Shown: positions 1-6,301, numbered from the stretch's first letter. The stretch: DNA of 6,715 nucleotides from Nitrospirota bacterium (GCA_016222925.1 JACRQB010000154.1:1-6715); one strand, 5' to 3'. Numbers and translations: made by a program. The notes: generated by a model from the sequence alone, not told the origin.

Positions 1-1122
1 CATCTTCAGATAGATTCGTTCCGCGCTATGGACGGACACTCCGCCGCTCAGCAGGCGTTTCACATTCTCACGAACATCTTGATGATAGTCCGGATGGATA
101 AACTCAAACGTCGACCGGTCAAGAATTTCCTGAGCAGTGCTTGCTCCCATGAGGACGGCGCCCGTGGGGTTGACGTAAACTGTGCGTCCTTCACTGAAGA
201 CGAAGACACCCGACGGTGAAAGCTCGACCAACGTCCTGTACCATTCTTCACTCTCCCGTACCGACTCTTCCATCCTCTTGCGATCAGTAATATCGGTGTG
301 TGATCCGAGGAGGCGAATCTGTCGGCCATCTGGCTCTGTGACAAATGAGGCTCGTGCTTCAATCCATCGATACTCCCCCTCCTTGTGCTTCAGCCGAAAT
401 TCCTGTCGATAGTCTCTCTCACCACTCGACACGTAGTCTCGTACGTAGGCAATGGCCGCATCACGATCCTCTGGGTGCAGAAGTGTTGTCCAGGCCTCAA
501 AAGAATCTCCAATCTCCGCCGGCTCATATCCCAGCTGGTATTTCCATTCCTCGGAAAAGACCACTTCGTCCGTTTCCGTATTCCAGTCCCAGAGTCCAGT
601 CCTTGACGCACGGAGAGCCTGTCGGAACTTTTCTTGCGAAGTCCGTAGCATCGCCTCCGCGCGCTTCCGCTCGGTAATGTCCAAGGCTGCCCCGGACATA
701 CGAAGGGGTTGACCGCCGCTATCACGCACGACCTCGCCACAACAATGAATCGTCCGGACGTCGCCATCGGGGCGGACGATTCGGCATTCCATGTCATAGG
801 CTGCAGCCCCTGCCAACGCGTCATCGATCGAGGCCAGCACCCGATCATGATCGTCCGGCAGTACCGCCGACACAAAGCTGTCGAAGGTGATCGCTCGCGC
901 TCGAGGTTCATAGCCGAAGATCCGGTAGAGTTCATCGGACCATTCCACCTCGCCACTTGCGATGTCCCAATTCCAACTCCCCAGGTGAGCAAGAGCTTGT
1001 GCGACCTCGAGGTGACGAGTCTGTTCGTGCAGCACTCGGTCACGCTCGGCAAGCTCACGTGCGAGATCGGCGACCTGCCTGCGCAGCAGATCCAATTCAG
1101 GACGGTGACTTGTAGAACTCAT
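1..1122 (-). CDS. Multi-PAS domain sensor protein, partial (C-terminus beyond left edge)
   Basis: An open frame of 374 codons runs from the ATG at 1122 to the window edge without a stop, so the gene is 3'-truncated here. Residues about 8-45 are charged and helical (coiled-coil-like). PAS domain 1 spans about 46-160 (begins LGSWNWDI, ends in the PAC signature LDITERKRAEAML). PAS domain 2 spans about 165-285 (GLWDWN, then LHPEDR, ending HTDITDRKRMEES). A third PAS starts near 291 (YRTLVELSPSGVFVF, then YVNPTGA and FIHPDY) and is cut by the edge. Domains 1 and 2 look like the PAS_3 fold. PAS domains of this kind bind ligands or cofactors, or mediate dimerisation, in signalling proteins. No signal peptide or membrane segment is seen, so the visible part is cytoplasmic. 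The output (histidine kinase, GGDEF/EAL or other) lies outside the window and cannot be named. The start is supported by a strong ribosome binding site. Confidence 0.93.
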   Translation of the reverse strand, partial: MSSTSHRPELDLLRRQVADLARELAERDRVLHEQTRHLEVAQALAHLGSWNWDIASGEVEWSDELYRIFGYEPRARAITFDSFVSAVLPDDHDRVLASIDDALAGAAAYDMECRIVRPDGDVRTIHCCGEVVRDSGGQPLRMSGAALDITERKRAEAMLRTSQEKFRQALRASRTGLWDWNTETDEVVFSEEWKYQLGYEPAEIGDSFEAWTTLLHPEDRDAAIAYVRDYVSSGERDYRQEFRLKHKEGEYRWIEARASFVTEPDGRQIRLLGSHTDITDRKRMEESVRESEEWYRTLVELSPSGVFVFSEGRTVYVNPTGAVLMGASTAQEILDRSTFEFIHPDYHQDVRENVKRLLSGGVSVHSAERIYLKM

Positions 1123-1129
1123 GATGAGG

Positions 1130-1135
1130 CTCCTT
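1130..1135 (-). promoter_or_regulatory. Shine-Dalgarno of the PAS sensor gene
   Basis: On the minus strand AAGGAG sits 7 bases before the ATG at 1122. This perfect core fixes the start of the PAS protein. Confidence 0.8.
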
Positions 1136-1200
1136 GCCGCGCGACGCCGACAGTACCTCAACAGCCGGCTCAACTCACAGGAGCGACCATGTCACGTGGC

Positions 1201-1219
1201 GAATGATGAATGATGATGA
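1201..1219. repeat. Short imperfect tandem repeat (GAATGAT x2 plus GATGA)
   Basis: The 7-mer GAATGAT occurs twice in tandem and is followed by a partial GATGA. It lies about 80 bases upstream of the PAS sensor start. It is short and may be chance or slippage; no function can be read from it. Confidence 0.5.
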
Positions 1220-1355
1220 CGGCCCAGCGCACTGCTTCCTAAGATAAAGACCTCAGGAGAGGGCTAGTGTCCTACGAGAATAGGCGAAAGTCTAGATCCA
1301 AATGGCCCGGAGCCTCTACCCGAAAATGAGGCGAGGCCGCATCGATTATGTATGA

Positions 1356-1439
1356 TGGTGCCGAAGGCGGGACTTGAACCCGCACGGCTTTCGCCACACG
1401 CCCCTCAAACGTGCGTGTCTGCCATTCCACCACTTCGGC
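1356..1439 (-). tRNA. tRNA-Leu, anticodon GAG, with encoded CCA
   Basis: Read on the minus strand this gives a complete 84-base class II cloverleaf. The acceptor stem is GCCGAAG/CTTCGGC, with discriminator A and an encoded CCA at 1358-1356. The D arm has a GTG/CAC stem, and the anticodon stem CACGT/GCGTG closes the loop TTGAGGG. The long variable arm has a GGC-GAAA-GCC stem, and the T arm is GCGGG-TTCAAGT-CCCGC. The GAG anticodon reads leucine CUC and CUU codons. The long variable arm and the A discriminator match tRNA-Leu. It is transcribed divergently from the HAD gene; the two start points are 80 bases apart, so their promoters must share that short space. Confidence 0.97.
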
Positions 1440-1519
1440 ACTCAGCAGGATGTTGAAACGAAGTCAATCAACCGGACGTTCGGTAGAATCGGCATCTCAT
1501 TGTCCTAGGTCGCTCTTTC

Positions 1520-2200
1520 ATGACGCGAACAGACGAACAAGGCCTCTCCTCCTCCATTGCAGCGTTTTTTGATGTCGACAATACCATTTTGCCTGGTGAA
1601 GCGAGTGAAATGAGATTTTTCCGCTGGCTGTGGCGACGCGGTATCGTCGGGTGGCCTGAAGCTCGTGAGAGCGTGTCGTGGCTCCTGCGACATTTCCCGG
1701 CATTGTCGCTGCACCCGCTCCGCAAGCGGAAGCTGTACCTGGCCGGGAAACCTTCGCAAGTGATTCAACCGTTGGGCGAAGAGTTTTGTCGCGAGGAACT
1801 CTGTCCTCGTGTCTCCCCCGCCGCGATGCGGATGCTCGACGAGCATCGCCGCGCCGGCCACGCCATCATTTTCGTGACAGGGTCCATCGATTTTCTGATC
1901 GCCCCCGTCGCGGACGCACTTCGAGCTGATCGTTGCTTTGCCACTCGATTGGAGCAGCAAAATGGACTCTATACCGGGTTCCTTGTGCCTCCGCTGCCAT
2001 ATGGGGAGGGGAAACGCCAACTCATTGACCAGTTGATCCATGAACTGACGCTGGATCTCTCCCAATGCTACGCGTACGGGGATAGCCCGGGTGATTTTGA
2101 CTTGCTCCGTGCCGTAGGGCATCCGACGGTGGTGAACCCAATTCGCGGCATGGCCTCCATCGCCCGACAGCAGAACTGGCCGATCGTCAAATGGCGATGA
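1520..2200 (+). CDS. HAD superfamily subfamily IB phosphatase (SerB-like)
   Basis: A 226-residue cytoplasmic HAD hydrolase. All four catalytic motifs are visible. Motif I is FFDVDNT, with nucleophile D18 and acid/base D20. Motif II is FVTGS, with T120/S122 region. The motif III lysine is K165 in GEGKRQLID. Motif IV is YGDSPGDFDLL, with D188 and D192 binding magnesium. The helical cap between motifs I and II (about 30-100) is typical of subfamily IB, which includes phosphoserine phosphatase-like enzymes and many uncharacterised members. The substrate is not predictable: it lacks obvious SerB context. The ATG at 1520 is the only reasonable start before motif I, but has no good Shine-Dalgarno. 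A -10-like TAGAAT lies at 1484-1489 without a matching -35. The gene runs in the same direction as queE, 77 bases downstream. Confidence 0.9.
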   Translation: MTRTDEQGLSSSIAAFFDVDNTILPGEASEMRFFRWLWRRGIVGWPEARESVSWLLRHFPALSLHPLRKRKLYLAGKPSQVIQPLGEEFCREELCPRVSPAAMRMLDEHRRAGHAIIFVTGSIDFLIAPVADALRADRCFATRLEQQNGLYTGFLVPPLPYGEGKRQLIDQLIHELTLDLSQCYAYGDSPGDFDLLRAVGHPTVVNPIRGMASIARQQNWPIVKWR

Positions 2201-2277
2201 GTGACTCCTGGTGATCGAATCAACCGCCTCCTCGGCGAATCATCCAATCGACGATTCAGTTAGTCCACACACGGCTC

Positions 2278-2913
2278 ATGCGCGTCACTGAAATTTTCCA
2301 TAGCGTTCAAGGCGAGTCGACCTTTGCCGGCCTCCCTTGCGTATTCGTACGTCTGACCGGTTGCCCGCTGCGATGCACCTGGTGTGACACGGATTATGCG
2401 TTCTTTGGCGGAACGGACCGGTCCATCGATGACATTCTCGACACAGTGCGATCCTATGGTTGTCAGTTGGTGGAGGTGACGGGAGGTGAACCGTTAGCGC
2501 AACCGGATAGCAACACGCTGCTTCGTCGATTGTGCCATGAAGGATTCACAGTCCTCCTTGAAACGAGCGGAGCAGTGGATACCGCCATCGTCGATCCATC
2601 GGTCCGTATTATCTTGGACGTGAAATGTCCGGGAAGCGGCATGACTGAACGGATGCACTGGCCCAATGTTGAACGATTGCGCCCACAGGATGAAGCAAAA
2701 TTCGTCATGCAGGACCGGAGTGATTACGAATGGGCGAAAAGTATTCTGGATCGCTTCCAGTTGACCGATCGTTGCGCGGTTCACTTTAGTCCGGTATTTG
2801 GTGCGCTGGATCCACAGCGGTTGGCTGAATGGCTCTTGGCAGATCGATTACCGATTCGCCTTCAGTTGCAACTCCACAAGCACATCTGGGCACCCAATAT
2901 ACGGGGAGTGTGA
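2278..2913 (+). CDS. queE: 7-carboxy-7-deazaguanine synthase (radical SAM)
   Basis: QueE converts 6-carboxy-tetrahydropterin to 7-carboxy-7-deazaguanine, a step toward preQ0, queuosine and other 7-deazapurines; it uses S-adenosylmethionine, a [4Fe-4S] cluster and magnesium. The 211 residues match the family length. The N-terminus MRVTEIFHSVQGES is the QueE substrate/SAM region. The cluster motif is C29-x3-C33-x2-C36, directly followed by D37-T38, where the threonine is the known magnesium ligand. TGGEPL at 68-73 is the SAM-binding GGE motif. The C-terminal LQLQLHKHIW is also characteristic. No other queuosine genes (queC, queD, queF) are in the window, so the pathway must be completed elsewhere. 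The start has no clear Shine-Dalgarno but fits the family N-terminus exactly. The 77-base gap upstream holds only small inverted repeats (CGCC/GGCG at 2225-2237, GAATC/GATTC at 2237-2257). Confidence 0.95.
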   Translation: MRVTEIFHSVQGESTFAGLPCVFVRLTGCPLRCTWCDTDYAFFGGTDRSIDDILDTVRSYGCQLVEVTGGEPLAQPDSNTLLRRLCHEGFTVLLETSGAVDTAIVDPSVRIILDVKCPGSGMTERMHWPNVERLRPQDEAKFVMQDRSDYEWAKSILDRFQLTDRCAVHFSPVFGALDPQRLAEWLLADRLPIRLQLQLHKHIWAPNIRGV

Positions 2914-2934
2914 AGAATACCGCCGTCGAGCAAG

Positions 2935-2987
2935 ATGAAGAAGTCCCGATGACAACCAACAATCGGCTGATGCTGCTTGCCCATTGA
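2935..2987 (+). other. Two tiny overlapping reading frames in the pepA leader (speculative)
   Basis: In the 94-base gap between queE and pepA an ATG at 2935 opens a 5-codon frame (MKKSR) that ends at 2950-2952. Its TGA overlaps, as ATGA, the ATG at 2949 of a 12-codon frame (MTTNNRLMLLAH) ending at 2987, 20 bases before the pepA ATG. Three of its codons are leucine. The second ATG lies in the stem CCGAT/ATCGG (2946-2950 with 2962-2966), and outer GCAAG/CTTGC (2930-2934 with 2976-2980) could also pair. Neither mini-frame has a good Shine-Dalgarno. This may be chance; a translated leader is an inference. Confidence 0.2.
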
Positions 2988-2993
2988 TACATC

Positions 2994-3001
2994 AAAAGGA
3001 G
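2994..3001 (+). promoter_or_regulatory. Shine-Dalgarno that fixes the pepA start
   Basis: AAAAGGAG lies 6 bases before the ATG at 3008. It favours that start over the in-frame TTG at 2984, which has no comparable site. Confidence 0.85.
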
Positions 3002-3007
3002 AATCGA

Positions 3008-4519
3008 ATGCCCATTCTGCGAGTTCACGCGAAACAAGGACACGTCGACACTGAGACCACAGACGCGCTGGTCCTCATGCTGTGTGAAGGGGAGGGACTG
3101 CCGAAGGAAAATGGGGCGATTCTAGATAGAGCGCTCGGTGGAGCCCTCCGTGATCTTCTACAGTCAAAGGAGTTCGATGGAAAGGCCGGTGAGGTGGTTT
3201 TGTTTCATACACACGGGAAAATTCCGGCGAAGCGATTGATTCTTGTCGGGCTTGGGAAAAAGCATGACCTGGGGTTGGATCAGATCCGACAGGCGATGGG
3301 GCATGCCGTCAAACGGGTTCGCCAAGCCAAATCCGGTGCCTTTGCGGTGGCGCTGCCGAGTATCGTGCCGCATGGGGCGTCGCCGATCGACGTTGGCCAG
3401 ACTATGACTGAAGGAGCGATCTTAGGAAGTTATCAGTTCACGACCTATCGCAGCGACGCCCCGACGGGTAAGGGAGTGACGGCGATGACGGTTCTTGCTC
3501 CGCAGAAAGATCAACTGCGCCAGTTGTCGGAAGGGATTCGTCGCGGTGTCGCAACCGCTGAAGCGACAGTCTACGTTCGGGATCTCTGTAACCATCCATC
3601 TAATGTGATGACACCGACCAGGATCGCCAGTGAGGCAAAAACCGTGGCGAAGGAAGTCGGCGTGAATCTCAAGATCCTCGAACAAAAAGAGATGCAACAA
3701 CTCGGCATGGGTGCGCTACTGGGGGTCGCGAAAGGCAGCCACGAACCGCCGAAGTTCATTATTCTCCAATACCATGGAGCCAAGAACAAAAACGACCGCC
3801 CGGTCGTGCTCGTCGGCAAGACGATCACCTTCGACACGGGTGGGATCTCGCTCAAACCGGCTGAGAATATGGAACAAATGAAGGCCGACATGACCGGTGG
3901 AGCTGAGGTATTAGCTACGATGCGGGCAGCAGCTCGTCTGAAGCTACCCCTTAATCTCGTCAGCATCCTCCCGGCAGCGGAAAACATGCCCGGGGGGCGG
4001 GCGATGCGACCTGGTGACGTGGTCAAGACCCTTTCTGGCAAAACCGTGGAGGTGCAGAATACGGACGCCGAGGGCCGCCTGATCCTATCCGACGGCCTTA
4101 CCTATGCGACACGATTCAAGCCGGCCGCGCTCATCGACATTGCCACGCTGACGGGAGCGTGTGTCGTCGCGCTGGGTCAGTTCGCGATCGGCATGTTCGG
4201 CACCGATGCCACGTTGAAAGATGCGGTTCACAAGGCCGGCCTTCGAGCAGGCGAGCGGGTATGGGAAATGCCGTTGTGGGACGAATATTTCGAGCAACTG
4301 CGCAGCGACGTGGCCGACATGCGGAACATCGGCGGACGTGGGGGTGGCATGATCACGGCGGCTCTCTTCTTAAGCAAGTTCGTCGGCGACGCCCCCTGGG
4401 TGCATCTCGACATCGCCAGCACCGATTGGAGCGAGCGGGAACGGGCGTATATCCCCAAAGGCCCAACCGGCATCGGGACCAGACTGTTGATCCAGTTCCT
4501 CATCAATCGCTCACTGTAG
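3008..4519 (+). CDS. pepA: Leucyl aminopeptidase (M17 family, PepA)
   Basis: A cytoplasmic two-metal aminopeptidase that removes N-terminal residues, leucine preferred, from peptides during protein turnover. With the ATG at 3008 the protein has 503 residues, the length of E. coli PepA. The N-terminal M17 macro-like domain spans about 1-165 and the catalytic domain about 180-503. Metal ligands expected from the family are all present: K271 and D276 in VGKTITFDTGG, D294 in MKADMTGG, and D353 and E355 in the signature NTDAEGRL. The catalytic lysine K283 (SLKPAENM) and R357 are also intact. These positions are one higher than the textbook E. coli numbering. The C-terminal IPKGPTGIGTRLL is also typical. 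The enzyme is normally a hexamer. In E. coli PepA also binds DNA (Xer recombination, carAB control); nothing here tests that. It is followed 24 bases later by nagZ, suggesting co-transcription. Confidence 0.97.
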   Translation: MPILRVHAKQGHVDTETTDALVLMLCEGEGLPKENGAILDRALGGALRDLLQSKEFDGKAGEVVLFHTHGKIPAKRLILVGLGKKHDLGLDQIRQAMGHAVKRVRQAKSGAFAVALPSIVPHGASPIDVGQTMTEGAILGSYQFTTYRSDAPTGKGVTAMTVLAPQKDQLRQLSEGIRRGVATAEATVYVRDLCNHPSNVMTPTRIASEAKTVAKEVGVNLKILEQKEMQQLGMGALLGVAKGSHEPPKFIILQYHGAKNKNDRPVVLVGKTITFDTGGISLKPAENMEQMKADMTGGAEVLATMRAAARLKLPLNLVSILPAAENMPGGRAMRPGDVVKTLSGKTVEVQNTDAEGRLILSDGLTYATRFKPAALIDIATLTGACVVALGQFAIGMFGTDATLKDAVHKAGLRAGERVWEMPLWDEYFEQLRSDVADMRNIGGRGGGMITAALFLSKFVGDAPWVHLDIASTDWSERERAYIPKGPTGIGTRLLIQFLINRSL

Positions 4520-4543
4520 GGATAAGAGAAAGACGGTTCGACG

Positions 4544-5641
4544 ATGTCGTACGACCAGATTGGCCAACTCTTCATGATAGGGTTTGATGGCACCACCGTG
4601 TCGGCTGACCTCGCCTCCTTCATCCGGGAATATAAGCCCGGCGGGATCATCCTGTTTTCGAGAAATCTCGAATCGATCGTACAGATTGCGGAATTGACGA
4701 GCGATCTTCAACGCTGCAGTCCACACTCCCCCCTCCTGATCTCTATCGACCAAGAAGGCGGACGGGTTTCACGGTTGCCGAAAGACTTTACAATTTTCCC
4801 ACCGTGCGGAGTCCTTGGGCAATGCCGTTCCTCGGAACTGGCCTACGCTGCGGCAGCCACGACTGCAACAGAGATCAAGGCTGTCGGCATCAACATGAAT
4901 ATGTCTCCGGTGCTCGATGTGAACAGCAACCCCGCCAATCCGGTGATCGGTGATCGAGCCTTCGGCACAACGCCTGACCTCGTGGCTGAATTGGGGCTGG
5001 CCACGGTGGGAGGTCTTCAGGACAATCGTGTCGTGGCTTGCGGGAAGCATTTTCCTGGTCATGGCGACACCAACTCGGACTCGCACAAGGAGTTGCCCAT
5101 CGTCACGGCGCCGCGCGAACGATTGGAGCATATTGAGTTTCCTCCATTCCGGCGAGCGGTGGCGAACGGCGTGGCAACGATGATGACGGCCCACGTGCTG
5201 TATCAGGCGCTGGATGAAAAACGGCCGGCAACCCTGTCCCCGACGATCATCGGGAGATTTCTTCGTGAGGAGTTGCACTACGACGGTGTCGTATTAACAG
5301 ACGATCTCGAGATGCATGCCATCATTGATCATTATGGCATCGGCGACGCGACAATCCAGGCCATCCATGCCGGTTGCGACATGCCGTTGATCTGTAAAGA
5401 CCGCAACCGCGTCATAGCCGCGATGAATGCCGTTGACAAAGCCGTGGCAGACGGGGATATCTCGGCCGGACGGTTGGCCCAGTCCCTCGCGCGTATCCGT
5501 CGCGTGAAAGAGCGTTTTCTGCTTCCCTATCGCCCCGTGATGATTTCAGATGCCAAACTGGTGGTGGGGTGCCGAAGCCACAAAGCGCTCTTGCGCTCCA
5601 TCGACCGGACACGAGAACGAGTCGCGAAAGCCGACCTATGA
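4544..5641 (+). CDS. nagZ: Beta-N-acetylhexosaminidase (GH3, NagZ)
   Basis: A 365-residue glycoside hydrolase family 3 enzyme. NagZ removes the non-reducing GlcNAc from GlcNAc-anhydroMurNAc (peptides) in cytoplasmic peptidoglycan recycling. The single TIM-barrel domain is seen from GQLFMIGFDG (7-16) through ISIDQEGGRVSR (67-77) and MSPVLDVN (120-127). The GH3/NagZ loop KHFPGHGDTNSDSH (168-181) carries the Asp-His dyad D179/H181, and the nucleophile is D253 in LTDDLEM. The spacing from H181 to D253 is 72, as in enterobacterial NagZ. No signal peptide is seen, in line with a cytosolic Gram-negative-type enzyme. The C-terminus (about 335-365) is a little longer than the short NagZ proteins and looks unremarkable. 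The start lies 24 bases after the pepA stop with only a weak ribosome binding site, which suggests translational coupling or read-through from pepA. Periplasmic GH3 beta-hexosaminidases are an alternative, but lack of an export signal argues against this. Confidence 0.94.
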   Translation: MSYDQIGQLFMIGFDGTTVSADLASFIREYKPGGIILFSRNLESIVQIAELTSDLQRCSPHSPLLISIDQEGGRVSRLPKDFTIFPPCGVLGQCRSSELAYAAAATTATEIKAVGINMNMSPVLDVNSNPANPVIGDRAFGTTPDLVAELGLATVGGLQDNRVVACGKHFPGHGDTNSDSHKELPIVTAPRERLEHIEFPPFRRAVANGVATMMTAHVLYQALDEKRPATLSPTIIGRFLREELHYDGVVLTDDLEMHAIIDHYGIGDATIQAIHAGCDMPLICKDRNRVIAAMNAVDKAVADGDISAGRLAQSLARIRRVKERFLLPYRPVMISDAKLVVGCRSHKALLRSIDRTRERVAKADL

Positions 5642-5695
5642 CCTTTGCCTTCATTCTTTTCAAAATAGTAGAGTGAACAACTTTATGCAGTATCT

Positions 5696-5724
5696 CTCAG
5701 GAGAATTCCCTGAGTTACACAGGG
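5696..5724. repeat. Two overlapping, mutually exclusive 6-bp hairpins
   Basis: CTCAGG (5696-5701) pairs with CCTGAG (5709-5714) around a 7-base loop. The right arm overlaps TCCCTG (5707-5712), which pairs instead with CAGGGA (5720-5725) around another 7-base loop. Both cannot form at once. This is seen directly; a regulatory switch is only a possibility. Confidence 0.5.
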
Positions 5725-5737
5725 ATGGAAGACCTCC

Positions 5738-5753
5738 CCTCACTGAAGTGAGG
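5738..5753. repeat. Perfect 6-bp hairpin with TGAA tetraloop
   Basis: CCTCAC-TGAA-GTGAGG forms a perfect stem. Its right arm end GAGG (5750-5753) could alternatively pair with CCTC at 5762-5765. It may act in RNA stability or transcription end after nagZ, or as part of the leader of the next gene, but no T-run follows. Confidence 0.5.
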
Positions 5754-5825
5754 AAGCGAAACCTCTGTCTCTCTACCGAATACCTTGCCCTCCTCTCATC
5801 GCTTGTGGCATCATGAACGTTCCTT

Positions 5826-5832
5826 TGGAGGG
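5826..5832 (+). promoter_or_regulatory. Shine-Dalgarno that fixes the start of the small gene
   Basis: TGGAGGG lies 4 bases before the ATG at 5837. It lies inside the frame that would begin at the ATG at 5813, so 5837 is the better start. Confidence 0.75.
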
Positions 5833-5836
5833 CCTT

Positions 5837-6301
5837 ATGGCCTCATTGCTCGAGTACGTTGGATCTGTCCATATTTTTCTTGGGCCCTACCGGGGTAATC
5901 CGATCGCGATCTATTTGCGGCGGACGGAATCTGGCTGCCAGATCGGCCCGAAAGTCTATCCTTGGAACAATGTCATGGGCCTTGGTGAAACGCCGAATAA
6001 GGCCGCTGCTGATTTCGAGGAAAAATGGAAGACAAAGGGCTTAACGCCAAACATGTACTCGGGTCCAGCCTGGGAAGGAGGTATTAAGCCAGAAAGACCA
6101 GCGCCACCCAAACCAGCTGCCCCCCCACCTAAACCGGCCACTCCGCCCAAGCCCGCAACCGTTCCAGTAGAAACGACCCCTGAATCGGCTGTCCCACCTG
6201 CTCCCGTCACGAATACGGTTCCAACTGCCACAGTTCCCCTTGAAGCGACTTCTACCGCAGCACCCGCTTCCGCACCACAGCCCTCTGGAAAACCGGACTA
6301 G
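5837..6301 (+). CDS. Hypothetical protein with Pro/Ala/Thr-rich C-terminal tail
   Basis: I do not recognise a family. From the ATG at 5837 the protein has 154 residues in two parts. Residues 1 to about 80 look like a small folded domain: strand-like VHIFLGPYRGNPIAIYLRR, then YPWNNVMGLG and an amphipathic helix around NKAAADFEEKWKTKG. Residues about 84-154 are low-complexity and probably disordered. They are rich in Pro, Ala, Thr and Val with repeated PKPA units (PPKPA, PPKPAT) in the first part and TVP/TTP units in the second. There is no signal peptide, lipobox or membrane segment. The tail resembles flexible linkers or binding tails, but no partner is evident. The gene ends 25 bases from the converging permease gene and is separated from nagZ by a structured 195-base gap, so it may have its own promoter. 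The strong ribosome binding site and the domain-like N-terminus argue that it is real. Confidence 0.78.
   Translation: MASLLEYVGSVHIFLGPYRGNPIAIYLRRTESGCQIGPKVYPWNNVMGLGETPNKAAADFEEKWKTKGLTPNMYSGPAWEGGIKPERPAPPKPAAPPPKPATPPKPATVPVETTPESAVPPAPVTNTVPTATVPLEATSTAAPASAPQPSGKPD

Larger units (their letters stand above)
1123..1355. other. Intergenic spacer between tRNA-Leu and the PAS sensor gene
   Basis: There are 233 bases without a supported gene; apart from the sensor's ribosome binding site, the stretch would have to hold the sensor's promoter and the 3' processing region of the tRNA. On the minus strand the weak inverted repeat CCTGAG-8-CTTAGG (one G-T pair) lies at about 1237-1256, and GCCTC/GAGGC flank a 16-base loop just past the tRNA. 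Neither is followed by a convincing T-run, so no terminator is called. A CACGTG palindrome occurs at 1194-1199. No clear -35/-10 pair was found. Confidence 0.6.
5642..5836. other. Structured intergenic region between nagZ and the small gene
   Basis: These 195 bases hold no supported protein gene. The part nearest nagZ is AT-rich (about 5655-5690) and could hold a promoter, with no confident -35/-10 pair. From 5696 to 5753 three short perfect inverted repeats occur, two of which overlap. The last 70 bases are pyrimidine-rich (CTCT runs) up to the Shine-Dalgarno. None of the hairpins is followed by a clear T-run, so a simple intrinsic terminator for nagZ is not supported. Confidence 0.6.

Noticed and set aside
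390..1058. 222-codon minus-strand frame inside the PAS gene
   Set aside because: It lies on the same strand but in another frame than the clear PAS/PAC protein and has no family-like motifs; it is a shadow.
709..1206. 165-codon plus-strand frame opposite the PAS gene
   Set aside because: Antisense shadow of a gene with recognised domains; no ribosome binding site or motif.
1505..2122. 205-codon minus-strand frame opposite the HAD gene
   Set aside because: Long only because of the codon bias of the opposite strand; the HAD catalytic motifs on the plus strand settle the coding frame.
2201..2277. Possible preQ1 riboswitch upstream of queE
   Set aside because: The gap lacks the A-rich pseudoknot tail and stem expected of preQ1-I, and there is no matching preQ1-II layout; only weak 4-5 bp repeats are present.
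2984..3007. Longer pepA form beginning at the TTG at 2984
   Set aside because: The ATG at 3008 has a strong Shine-Dalgarno 6 bases upstream and gives the 503-residue length of E. coli PepA; the extra eight codons overlap that Shine-Dalgarno.
3571..4041. 156-codon minus-strand frame opposite pepA
   Set aside because: Antisense to the most conserved part of PepA; no independent support.
4769..5278. 169-codon minus-strand frame opposite nagZ
   Set aside because: Antisense shadow across the NagZ catalytic motifs; no ribosome binding site or family features.
5550..5816. 88-codon plus-strand frame overlapping the end of nagZ
   Set aside because: It overlaps the nagZ 3' end in another frame and runs through the hairpin region; no ribosome binding site or domain-like composition.
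5813..5836. Earlier ATG start (5813) for the small hypothetical gene
   Set aside because: The strong Shine-Dalgarno at 5826-5832 lies inside that extension and points to the ATG at 5837.
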